57,333 nucleotides of DNA. Origin: Planctomycetota bacterium (GTDB taxonomy: Bacteria; Planctomycetota; UBA1135; GCA-002686595). The position numbers were made by a program, and so were the translations under genes. The stretch lies in NCBI GenBank assembly GCA_009691855.1, contig SIAI01000027.1, positions 1-57,333 on the forward strand. The letters run 5' to 3'. Under the pieces are notes generated by a model. The model was not told the origin of the DNA. It worked only from the letters and a program-made list of their open reading frames with translations, and ran no database searches. Below, piece by piece: positions 14,352-23,200 of the stretch. Position 1 is the first letter of the stretch. Each line of letters starts with the position of its first letter.

Positions 14352-14391
14352 GCGGCCCCGCCGAGCCTCGCTCGCCGGGGCCGCTTCGTTT
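14352..14391 (+). terminator. Intrinsic-type terminator after paralogue 1
   Basis: Stem GCGGCCCCG (14352-14360) pairs with CGGGGCCGC (14376-14384) and is followed by TTCGTTT. The same arrangement follows the second paralogue (16942-16981), so it was duplicated along with the gene. Confidence 0.75.
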
Positions 14392-14506
14392 CCGTCACCG
14401 CGCAGCGCTCGCGCGCCCCAATAGTCTCGAGCGGCCTTGCCAGCCCGTCCCGGCCCACGCATCCTGGGTTCTCGCTCTCGTCTCCTTTTTCCTGCCCTGG
14501 AGCCCC

Positions 14507-16927
14507 ATGAAGCACCGTCTCCTGGCCCTCGGAGTGGGCGTCCTCGTCACCGGCCACGCCTTCGCCGGCGAAGGGGTCGATCTCTCGGCGCGCGCGCCCT
14601 ACCCCAATCCGCGCACCAGCGGTCAGGGACGCGTGTCCTTCACCGCGAACAACGTCCAGCTGCTGGGCTGGAAGACGCTGTCGGACTTCGCCGGCGGCAA
14701 CACCTCGGGCAACGACTGCTGGGGCTACACCAGCCCCGCGGGTCGTGAGTACGCGATCATCGGCCTGTCGAATGGCACGGGCTTCGTCGAGGTCACCGAC
14801 CCGGGCAACCCGGTGATCGTCTCCTTCAAATTCCACAACAGCGCACCGAGCCTGTGGCGCTGCATCAAGGTCTACCAGAACTACGCCTATGCCGGCAGCG
14901 AGGCCGGCGGCGGGATCCAGGTGTTCGGCATGTCGAGCATCGACTCGGGCGTCGTCACCGCCAGCAGTGTCGTCGGCAACTCCTGCTCGGCCGCGACGCA
15001 CACCCTGGCCGTCGACACGACCTCCGGCTTCCTGTATCGCGCCGGCGGCGGCGGAGTGTGCGGCCCGGTCTACCAGGGCCTGCAGATCTACAGCCTGGCT
15101 GCGCCGTTCTCGCCCGCATTGGTCGGCCAGTGGAACACGGGCCGTTACGTGCACGAGTGCCAGGTCGAGACCTGGAACCTCCCGGGACCGTACCTCGGCA
15201 AGCAGATTGCCTTCTGCTTCACGGAGGACACCTCGGGCGGCACGAACCCGCGCCTGCAGATCCTGGACGTGACGAACAAGGCCGCGATCACGCAGATCGC
15301 CTCGGTGAACTACACCGGCAGCTCCTTCTCGCACCAGGGCTGGCTCACCCCGAGCAAGCAGAACCTGTATCTGAACGACGAACTCGACGACGGCAGCTTC
15401 GGCGGCGCGCGCACGCGCGTGTTCAATACCGCCAACCTCGCGGCCCCGAGCTACCTCGGCTTCTTCTCGTACTCCTCCGTCGGGAGCCAGGGCTCGATCG
15501 ACCACAACCTCTACACCAAGGGCAACCGCGTCTACGAGAGCAACTACCGCAGCGGCCTGCGCGTGTTCGACAACACGACGCCGACCGCGCCCACGCAGAT
15601 CGGCTACTTCGACACCTGGCCAGAGGACGACGCGCAGGATTTCAACTCGCTGTGGAGCAACTACCCGTACTTCGCCAGCGGCACGATCATCGGCGGGGAC
15701 ATCGAGAAGGGTCTGTTCGTGTGGCGCGAGGGCGCGGCCAAGCTCTCCTTCGACTTCCCGAACGGCATCCCGCAGTTCATCGGCCCGGGCGGCGGCCTGG
15801 TGCAGTTCACCGTCACCGAGAACGCGCCCGGCGACCTCGTCGCGGGCACGGTGAAGTTCCACTACTCGACCGGCGGAGCGTTCACGTCGGTCAACGCCAC
15901 GGCGCTCGGCGGCGACCTCTTCCAAGCGGTCATGCCCGCGGCGTCGTGCGGTGCGCAGCTCGACTACTACGTCAGCGGCAAGTCCATCGGCAACGTCACC
16001 TGGACCGATCCGCCGGCCGCGCCGACGCAGGTCTTCCAGGCCACTGCCGCCTATGGCACCGTTCTCGGGCACGAGGACACGCTGGAGACCGACACGGGCT
16101 GGACCGTCAACGTCGCCGCGGACCTCACCGGCTTCAGCACGGCCAGCACGGGTACCTGGACGCGCGTCAACCCCGTCGGCTCCGGCGCTCAGCCCGAGGA
16201 CGACCACACGGACGCGCCGGGCACGTTCTGCTGGGTGACCGGCCAGGGCGTGGTCGGCGGCGGCGTAGGCGACGCGGACGTCGATGGCGGCGCGACCGCG
16301 CTGCGCTCGAACGCGATCGACGCCTCGCACATGGCCGATCCGTACGTGTCCTACTGGCGCTGGTTCTCCAACTTCCAGGGCTCGAACCCGGGCACGATGA
16401 CGATGACCGTGCACGTCTCCAACGACGGCGGCGCGAGCTGGACGCTGCTCGAGACCGTCGGGCCCACGGGCAACGACACGGTCGGCGGCTGGATCAAGCA
16501 CACCGCGCGCATCGCCGATTTCGTGGCCCCGACCAACGACATGCGCCTGCGCTTCCGCACCGCCGACACGGTCGGCGCGGTGGTCGAGGCCGCCGTGGAC
16601 GACCTGCAGATCTTCGACCTGATCTGCAGTCCGGTCACGCTGAGCTCGATCGCGCCCGCCACGGGCTCCTTCAACGGCGGCGAGATCGTGACCCTCACCG
16701 GCGGCGGCTTCACGCCGACGTCGGTGGTCAGCTTCGGCCCGAACGTCGCCAGCGCGGTGAACGTGCTCTCGCCCACGACCCTGCTCGTGCGGGTGCCGAG
16801 CGCTCCGGGCCCTGTCAGCGGCAAGACCGGCGTGCTGCAGCTGGTGGTCGACGTGACCGTCTCGAACCCTGGCGCGGCCACCCTGCCGAGCGCCTACACC
16901 TACCTGATGAAGCAGAAGAGCCTCTGA
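14507..16927 (+). CDS. Secreted choice-of-anchor B family protein with IPT/TIG domain (paralogue 2)
   Basis: 806 residues, a close paralogue of the preceding gene along its whole length. The signal peptide is MKHRLLALGVGVLVTGHAFA. The propeller region has the same landmarks (NDCWGYTSPAGREYAIIGLS, WRCIKVYQNYAYAGSEAG, RYVHECQVETW, DHNLYTKGNRVYESNYRSGL). The middle segment (TRVNPVGSGAQPEDDH, VSYWRWFSN) and the C-terminal IPT/TIG domain (SIAPATGSFNGGEIVTLTG) are also kept. Long blocks are identical at DNA level, notably the part around YPYFASGTIIGGDIEKGLFV. It carries its own leader and terminator, so it is probably an independent transcript. Both copies are intact, which argues that both are used. 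Confidence 0.85.
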   Translation: MKHRLLALGVGVLVTGHAFAGEGVDLSARAPYPNPRTSGQGRVSFTANNVQLLGWKTLSDFAGGNTSGNDCWGYTSPAGREYAIIGLSNGTGFVEVTDPGNPVIVSFKFHNSAPSLWRCIKVYQNYAYAGSEAGGGIQVFGMSSIDSGVVTASSVVGNSCSAATHTLAVDTTSGFLYRAGGGGVCGPVYQGLQIYSLAAPFSPALVGQWNTGRYVHECQVETWNLPGPYLGKQIAFCFTEDTSGGTNPRLQILDVTNKAAITQIASVNYTGSSFSHQGWLTPSKQNLYLNDELDDGSFGGARTRVFNTANLAAPSYLGFFSYSSVGSQGSIDHNLYTKGNRVYESNYRSGLRVFDNTTPTAPTQIGYFDTWPEDDAQDFNSLWSNYPYFASGTIIGGDIEKGLFVWREGAAKLSFDFPNGIPQFIGPGGGLVQFTVTENAPGDLVAGTVKFHYSTGGAFTSVNATALGGDLFQAVMPAASCGAQLDYYVSGKSIGNVTWTDPPAAPTQVFQATAAYGTVLGHEDTLETDTGWTVNVAADLTGFSTASTGTWTRVNPVGSGAQPEDDHTDAPGTFCWVTGQGVVGGGVGDADVDGGATALRSNAIDASHMADPYVSYWRWFSNFQGSNPGTMTMTVHVSNDGGASWTLLETVGPTGNDTVGGWIKHTARIADFVAPTNDMRLRFRTADTVGAVVEAAVDDLQIFDLICSPVTLSSIAPATGSFNGGEIVTLTGGGFTPTSVVSFGPNVASAVNVLSPTTLLVRVPSAPGPVSGKTGVLQLVVDVTVSNPGAATLPSAYTYLMKQKSL

Positions 16928-16941
16928 CTGTCGGACGCTGC

Positions 16942-16981
16942 GCGGCCCCGTCGAGCCCCGCTCGCCGGGGCCGCTTCGTTT
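16942..16981 (+). terminator. Intrinsic-type terminator after paralogue 2
   Basis: GCGGCCCCG (16942-16950) and CGGGGCCGC (16966-16974) form the stem, followed by TTCGTTT. It is the duplicate of the hairpin at 14352-14391 and lies just upstream of the palindromic repeat. Confidence 0.75.
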
Positions 16982-16986
16982 CAGCC

Positions 16987-17154
16987 GCTAGTGGTGTGAT
17001 TCACGCACAGAGGCCTTTATCCCGGGCCGCCCGCGCCCGCCGCGGCGTTGCGCCTTCTCCGAGACTTGCACCGAAGTCGCGTCGGCGGCGCGCCTTGCGG
17101 CGAACGCAGGCGACCTCGGGATAAAGGCCCCTCTGCGTGAAGCACACCGCTAGC
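16987..17154. repeat. Long palindromic repeat, copy 2 (complete, 168 bp)
   Basis: Complete copy bounded by GCTAGTGGTGTGATTCACGC at the left and its near reverse complement (GCGTGAAGCACACCGCTAGC) at the right. About 35 of the outer 40 positions pair. Inner segments also pair, with GCG-rich arms and an apical GACTT/AAGTC hairpin, so the element can form a single hairpin of about 75 bp. It lies between two convergent genes, 23 nt beyond the stop of the minus-strand gene. It has no coding capacity, which fits a MITE-like or REP/BIME-like element. It is about 96% identical to the copy at the window start. Confidence 0.88.
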
Positions 17155-17177
17155 GAGCGGCGGACCGGGACTCACGC

Positions 17178-17963
17178 TCAGCGCGAAAGCAGGTAATCGC
17201 TCTCCTGCGACCAGGCCGTGAAGCGGAACACCGGCACCAGGCGCAAGAGCTCGCGCTGCAGCTCCTCCGCGCAGCCGGGCTCGAAGACTCCGCCACGCGC
17301 GCCCTCGGGCGCGGGATAGCGCTTCTCGACCGCCAGCTGGTGGTCGCCGGGGGTGTAGTACTTCAGGAACTCCTCGAGCTTCTCGGGCGTGAGCGTTCCG
17401 CAGCGGAACTCGCCCTTCCAGTCGTGCAGCCGCAGGCGGAAGCCGGAGAGCGCGTTCAGCTCGGCCAGCCACGGCTTCACGCCCTCGCGCTTCACGCGGT
17501 TCACCAGGTTCTGCCCGTCGTACCAGCCGTCCGGGTGGATGCGCAGCGAGACCTCCAGCGCCGCGCCCTCCAGCCCCACGCACAGGTACGCGTTGCGGTA
17601 GGCCGAGTCGAGGTCCTTGCCCAGCTCCGGCCCGAGCTGACGCTTGAGCGCGCTCTTGTCCTTCTTGGCGCGCGTGAGGTACGCCCACAGGCGCGTCACG
17701 CGGTTGCCGTTGAACTGGTGCGGGTTGTGGAGGCTGGTGCGACACTCGAGCGCGAGCCCGAGCGCGCCGGCCGCGACGACCGCGCGTTTGCCCAGCGCCA
17801 GGAGCTTGCGCCGCGCCGCAAGGCGGTGCGCGTTGTAGTCTGGGTTCGCCGCCAGCGGCGGGACCAGCGCACGAAAGTCCGACTCCTCGAACAGAATCGG
17901 GCCTTCGAGGGGCTTCGGCTCGTCTCGGTCGCTCGGCGGCTTCGGCACGCGGGCTGGCTCCAC
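17178..17963 (-). CDS. Conserved-looking protein of unknown function
   Basis: 261 residues from a GTG at 17963; longer frames would overlap the divergent kinase. I do not recognise the family. It has no signal peptide or clear membrane helix, apart from a mildly hydrophobic stretch (RAVVAAGALGLALEC). It is rich in Arg, Lys and aromatic residues in the middle (SLHNPHQFNGNRVTRLWAYL, YRNAYLCVGLEGAALEVSLR, IHPDGWYDGQNLVNRVKREG). The alternation of beta-type and charged segments suggests a soluble globular protein. It is divergent from the TPR kinase with about 60 bp between starts, so they may share a control region. Codon usage is like the neighbours. Confidence 0.65.
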   Translation of the reverse strand: MEPARVPKPPSDRDEPKPLEGPILFEESDFRALVPPLAANPDYNAHRLAARRKLLALGKRAVVAAGALGLALECRTSLHNPHQFNGNRVTRLWAYLTRAKKDKSALKRQLGPELGKDLDSAYRNAYLCVGLEGAALEVSLRIHPDGWYDGQNLVNRVKREGVKPWLAELNALSGFRLRLHDWKGEFRCGTLTPEKLEEFLKYYTPGDHQLAVEKRYPAPEGARGGVFEPGCAEELQRELLRLVPVFRFTAWSQESDYLLSR

Positions 17964-18024
17964 GGTGTCTGGCTTCAGGGTAAAGACCGCTAGGATAGAC
18001 GGCCGACAAGCGCGCCGTCCCCCC

Positions 18025-20145
18025 ATGATGCGCGCTTCCCTGGCGATGCGCTTCGCCCACTTCCAGTTCGACCCCGAAAAAGACCGCCTGGGCGAAGGGC
18101 CCTCGAGCGAGGTCTTCCGTGCCGTAGACCTGCGCCTCGGGCGCACGGTCGCGCTGAAGATCCTCCGTCCGCACGTGGAGTTCGATCCGCAGGCGAAGCA
18201 GCGCTTCGACCGCGAGGCGAAGCACACCAGCAACCTGGCGCACGCGAACATCGCCACGGTCTACGAGTACGGCCAGGACCGCGGCACCTCGTTCATCGCG
18301 ATGGAGTTCCTGGAGGGCCGCACGCTCGACAAGGTGCTCAAGGTGCAGCGCCTCGAGTACGAGGAGGGCCTGCGCATCGCGCTGCAGGTCGCCGGCGCGC
18401 TGAAGCTGGTGCACGAGCGCGGCCTGATCCACCGCGACCTGAAGCCGGCCAACATCATGGTCCTGGACGGCGGCGCGGTGAAGCTGCTCGACTTCGGCAT
18501 CTGCCGCTCGACCGGCGAGTCCAGCATCACCCAGGAGGGCATGCTGGTCGGCACGGTGCTGTACATGTCGCCCGAGCAGGTCTTGAGCGAGGACCTGAGC
18601 ACGCGCTCGGACGTCTTCAGCCTGGGCTCGGTCTTCTACCACGCCTTCACCGGCGAGCTGCCCTTCCCGGGCAAGGCCTTCCCCGAGGTGTGCATGGCGA
18701 TCCTGGACGCCAAGCCCAAGGCGCCGAGCCTGGTGCGCCCCGGCTTCCCGCCGCGCCTGGAGGAGTTCCTGCTGCGCTGCCTGGAGCGCGAGAAGGACAA
18801 GCGCTACCCGCACGCGGGCGCGGTGTACGGCGCGCTGGCGGCCATCGCCGACAACATGAAGCTGTCCTCCAGCGCCGAGCGCCCGAGCGCGGTGCAGGGC
18901 AAGATCGTCATCCAGCCGTTCCGCGTGCAGAACGGCGAGACGGTGGCCAAGGACTTCGCCTCCAGCCTGCGCAAGGACCTGCGCACGGAGCTGGCGCGCT
19001 CGACGCAGCTCGACGTGGATCTGGCCGACGGCAGCTCGCAGACCAGCACGGCGTTCGTGCTGCGCGGCACGCTGGATCTCACCGGCACGCGCGCCTCGAT
19101 CGACTACGTGCTCGAGCGCGCCCTGCCCAACGGCCGCGACGGCTCGACCAAGGTGGGCGAGGACCACATCGAGCGCACCGACGAGGACGAATGGGCGCTG
19201 CAGGCGACCCTGGTGGGCCAGCTCGTGCGCTCGGTGAAGAAGAAGCTCTCCGACTACGCCAACTCGCCGCCGCCCGAGGAGAAGCGCGACCCGCTCAAGG
19301 CCGACGAACTGGCGCGCCGCGCGCACGAGGTCCTGCACCGCGGCACTTCCAAGCACCTGATGGCGGCCGTCTCGACCTTCCGCCAGGCGCTGCAGGAGGA
19401 TCCCAACTGCGTCCTGGCCCACGCGGGTCTGGGCGAGGCGCTGGTGCGCAAGTTCCTGTACTGGGACGGCGACGTGAAGTTCCTGCAGGAGGCGCGCGAC
19501 AGCTCGCAACGCGCCCTCTCCTTCGATCCGTTCTCGGCCGAGGCGCACACCTCACTCGGCTTCGCCAGCCAGATGTCCGGCGGCGACAGCGACGAGGCCC
19601 AGCGCGAGTACCGCCTGGCGATCCAGATCGACCACGAGGAGTGGCTCGCGCACCGGCTCCTCGGCGCGCTGCTCGGGCGCCTCGGCAACCACGAGGCCGC
19701 CTCGCCGCTCCTGCAGCGCGCGATCGCGCTGCGCCCGACGCACATCGGCTCCTACGACCACCTGTACGGCATCCTGTGCCGGCTGGATCGCTACACCGAG
19801 GCGATCGAGATCGCCGACCGCGGCATCGCCGCCGCCAAGAAGCACCTCGTCACCGTGGCCGACGACCAGGAGGCGCGCCTGCACATGGCCATGCTGCTGG
19901 CGCGCATGGGCCTCGGCGACGACGCGCGCGCGGTGGTGGTCCAGGCGCGCACGCGCTCGCCCAAGGACGCCTACACGAGTTTTCACTCGGCCTGTGTGCA
20001 TGCGCTCCTGGGCGAGATCGAGCTCGCCCTGACGCTGCTCAAGGAGGCGCAGGAGCGCGGCTTCTACCTGCGCCCGGAGCTGTCGCGCAACAGCGACCTC
20101 GAGCTGCTGCGCGGGCGGCGCGAGTTCGCGCTGCTGATGGCGTAG
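18025..20145 (+). CDS. Ser/Thr protein kinase with TolB-like and TPR regions
   Basis: 706 residues from ATG 18025 (an in-frame ATG at 17965 exists but would overlap the divergent gene's start). The kinase domain is at about 15-275: LGEGPSSEVFRAVD (glycine loop), VALKIL (lysine), HRDLKPANIM, LLDFG, GTVLYMSPEQ. After it comes a segment resembling the TolB/FlgO-like domain often linked to signalling ATPases and cyclases (GKIVIQPFRVQNGETVAKDF). The C-terminal half has tetratricopeptide repeats (VLAHAGLGEALVRKF, AEAHTSLGFASQMSGG, EWLAHRLLGALLGRLGNHEA). No membrane helix is seen, so it should be cytoplasmic. TPRs would recruit partners or substrates. It lies just upstream of the PD40 protein. Confidence 0.93.
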   Translation: MMRASLAMRFAHFQFDPEKDRLGEGPSSEVFRAVDLRLGRTVALKILRPHVEFDPQAKQRFDREAKHTSNLAHANIATVYEYGQDRGTSFIAMEFLEGRTLDKVLKVQRLEYEEGLRIALQVAGALKLVHERGLIHRDLKPANIMVLDGGAVKLLDFGICRSTGESSITQEGMLVGTVLYMSPEQVLSEDLSTRSDVFSLGSVFYHAFTGELPFPGKAFPEVCMAILDAKPKAPSLVRPGFPPRLEEFLLRCLEREKDKRYPHAGAVYGALAAIADNMKLSSSAERPSAVQGKIVIQPFRVQNGETVAKDFASSLRKDLRTELARSTQLDVDLADGSSQTSTAFVLRGTLDLTGTRASIDYVLERALPNGRDGSTKVGEDHIERTDEDEWALQATLVGQLVRSVKKKLSDYANSPPPEEKRDPLKADELARRAHEVLHRGTSKHLMAAVSTFRQALQEDPNCVLAHAGLGEALVRKFLYWDGDVKFLQEARDSSQRALSFDPFSAEAHTSLGFASQMSGGDSDEAQREYRLAIQIDHEEWLAHRLLGALLGRLGNHEAASPLLQRAIALRPTHIGSYDHLYGILCRLDRYTEAIEIADRGIAAAKKHLVTVADDQEARLHMAMLLARMGLGDDARAVVVQARTRSPKDAYTSFHSACVHALLGEIELALTLLKEAQERGFYLRPELSRNSDLELLRGRREFALLMA

Positions 20146-20248
20146 GACTCTGCCGGCAGGGGACCGGGCTCTTTTCCGGGTTTCCTGCCTCGTTCCGCGG
20201 GGGGGCTGCATGGTACGGGGCGAAGCACGCCCAACCCCGCCGAGCCCC

Positions 20249-23200
20249 ATGCCCACCCCGTCCACGACCGCCCGCCGCATCGCTCTCCTCGGCCTGGCCG
20301 CGACGTGTCTCGCCCCCCTGGTTTCGGGTCAGGGGATCCGGGTGAGCCGCCCGTTCCACACGAACGCCGGTGCGAGCGGTGGCGACGTCTCCGGGCCGCG
20401 CATCACCCCGGACGGAGCCCAGGTCTTCTACGACGCCGATCTCGCGCTCGGCGGCACGGGCACCTATCGCGTGCCGATCGGAGGCGGGAGCTCGGTGGCC
20501 GTAGGGGGCGCGCCCGGCACGTTCACGCCCGACGGCAGCCGCTATGTCTATGTCGAGTCCATGTGCTTCGATTTCTGCGGCACCGAGCTGCTCAGCGCCC
20601 CCACCGACGGGAGCGCGGCGGCGACGTCGCTGGACTACAACATCGATCTGTTGTCGAGCCCGCCACTCACCTTCGCGATCAGCGCCGACAACCAGTCGGT
20701 CGTGTTCGTGGTCCAGACCGCGCTCTACCGCGTGCCGATCGACGGCAGCGCAGCCCGCACCCTGCTCAGCCGCAGCGCCGACGGCCAGGTCCAGCACGAT
20801 TTCCGGCTGAGCGCCGACGGCAGCCGCGCCGTGTACCGGACCTCTCTCGACGCGCTCTACAGCGTGCCCGTCGATGGCAGTGCGCTGCCCGTCCGCCTCA
20901 GCAACCCGCCGTTCGCCAACAGAGCCGTGATCGACTTCCGCATCACGCCGGACTCGGGTCGGGCCGTCTACCTCGCCGATGCGGACGTGAACGAGCGTTT
21001 CGAGCTGTACGCCCGCGCCCTCGACGGCAGCGGCAGCGTGGTCCAGCTGAGCGGCTCGCTGGTCACGGGCGGCGACGTGCAGAGCCCCTTCTCGATCGGC
21101 CCCGACGGCACCTGGGTGGCGTACGTCGCCGACGCGCTCGTGGACGAGCGCTTCGAGCTCCTGCGCGCGCCGCTCGACGGCAGCAGCGCTCCGCTCGTGC
21201 TCAGCGGCACGCTGACCGCGGGCGGCGACGTACGCCTCGGCTTCGGGATCGACGCGGCCGGCCAGCGCATCGTCTTTCGCGCCGACCAGGACCTCGACGA
21301 GCGCTACGAGCTCTACGGCGTGCCCGCCGACGGCAGCGCCGCCGCGGTGAAGCTGAACACCGTGCCCGTCGCCGGCGGAGACGTCACGTCCTTCGCCCTC
21401 CCGGCGGCGGGCGCGCGCGTCGTGTACCTCGCGGACCAGAGCGTGGACGAGCGCTTCGAGCTCTACTCCGTGCCGACGAACGGCAGCGCGACCCCGCTCG
21501 TGCTGAGCGGCGCGGCCTCGCCCGACGCCGACGTACAGAGCGACTACCAGATCGGCCCGGTCGGCGCGGCCGTGTTCTTCCGCCTGGACCGCGACGTGGA
21601 CGAGCAGTTCCAGCTCTTCCGGTGCGCGCTCACGGGCGCCGGCGGCCTGCTCGAGTGCAACGGCCCGCTGGCCGCAGGCGGCGACGTCCAGACGGGCTTC
21701 AGCCTGACGCAAGACGGAGAGCACCTCGTGTACCTCGCGGACGAGCGCACCGACGACGTGGTCGAGCTCTTCGCCTTCGACTTCTCCGCGCGGATCCGGC
21801 TCAACGCGGCGCTCGATCCCGGCCCGATCACGGGCGACGTCACGGGCTTTCTGCCGACGCGCGCGGGCGAGCGAGTGGTCTACCGCGCCGACCGCGACCT
21901 GGACGAGGTCTTCGAGCTCTACGGTGCCGCGCTCGACGGCGCGCCTGACTTCGTCAAGCTCAACCCGCCGCTCGCCGGTTCGAAGGACGTGTCCAGCTTC
22001 ACGCTCACGCCGGACGGCCAACGCGCGCTCTACTGGGCGAACCAGGACGATGCCGCGAGTGTCGAGCTCTACAGCGTCCCGAGTGACGCAAGTCTCGCCG
22101 CGGTCAAGCTGAACGGCCTGCTCGCCGGCGGAAGCGTCCGGTACGGCTTTCAATCGCCGGACGGCAGCCGCGTGCTGTATCTGGCCAACCAGGTGGTGGG
22201 AGGCTACGGGTTGTTCGCGGCGCCGACGGATGGGAGCTCGAGCGCGCTCCGGCTGAGCAGCCCCCTCCCCGCTGGACGGTCCATCTACCGCATCGCAGCC
22301 ACGCCCGACGGCAGCCGGGCCGTCTACGAAGTTTCCGAGGTCCAATCCGGGCAACTCAAGGTCCTGCAGATCTGGAGCGCGCCGATCGACGGCTCGCAGG
22401 CCGCGCTCCTGCTGACGCCGCCGCTGGTCGCCAGCGGACAGATCTGGGATCGGGACCTCAGCCCCGACGGGAGCCGAGTGGTGTACCTGGCCGACCAGGA
22501 GATCGACGAGCGCTTCGAGCTCTTCAGCGTCCCCACCGACGGCAGCGCGGCCGCCGTGAAGCTGAACAGTCCGCTCGTCGCCGGCGGGGACGTCTCGCTC
22601 ATGGGGTTCGAGAGCTTCGAGGGCTGCGCAATCGCGATCAGCCGCGACTCGAGTCGCGTCGTCTACTTCGCGGACCAGGACACCGACGACATCGAGGAGC
22701 TCTACAGCGTGCCGATCGACGCCAGCGCTAGCCCGGTGAAGCTGGTCTCGCTGCCGGCGACGAGTGACGTGCGCGAGCTCCTGATCAGCCCCGACTCCAC
22801 GCGCGTCGTGTACCGCGCCGACCAGGATACGCACGGCGTGGGCGAGCTCTACAGCGTGCCGATCGACGCCAGCGCCGCGCCGGTCAAGCTGAACGGACCG
22901 CTCGTCGCGGGTGGAGAGGTGGGCCAGCCGTACGTGCTCTCGTTCGCGATCACGGCCAACTCGAGCCGGGTCCTGTATCTCGCCGACCAGGAGGTCAACG
23001 GCCGCGCGGAACTCTTCAGCACCCCGATCGACGGCAGCGCGCTCCCGGCGAAGCTGAACACATCCGGCTATTCGGTCTCGCACTTCCAGCTCAGCCCGGA
23101 CGGCCGCTGGGCGGCCTATCGCGCGCAACAGTCGGTTTTCTCCGCTCCCTTCGAGCTCTTCGCCTCGCCCAGCGACGGGAGCCAGTCGCCGCGACGACTC

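Larger units (their letters stand above)
11822..14391 (+). repeat. Tandem duplication, unit 1 (leader + gene + terminator)
   Basis: First copy of a duplicated transcription unit of about 2.57 kb. The second copy runs from about 14417 to 16981. Similarity begins in the leader (CAATTGTCCTCGA versus CAATAGTCTCGA, then GCCCGTC and the identical CGCATCCTGGGT at 11864 and 14458), continues through the whole gene, and includes the terminator hairpin. The boundaries are approximate. Confidence 0.8.
14417..16981 (+). repeat. Tandem duplication, unit 2
   Basis: Second copy of the transcription unit described at 11822-14391. The leader, coding region and terminator are all retained. The coding part differs by a few short indels, for example a longer SSVGSQGSIDHN loop where unit 1 has SGAASIDHN. 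Confidence 0.8.

Noticed and set aside
11306..16501. 1731-codon open frame on the minus strand across both choice-of-anchor genes
   Set aside because: It is antisense to two genes with signal peptides, ribosome-proximal starts and recognisable domains. Its internal repeats only mirror the tandem duplication. High GC removes stop codons from this frame.
20146..20200. Terminator after the TPR kinase (GGCAGG/CCTGCC)
   Set aside because: The six-base stem has a loop of over 20 bases and no T-run, too weak to call.
20039..23128. 1029-codon minus-strand frame opposite the PD40 gene
   Set aside because: Its repeats mirror the PD40 repeats on the other strand. There is no signal peptide or known motif.
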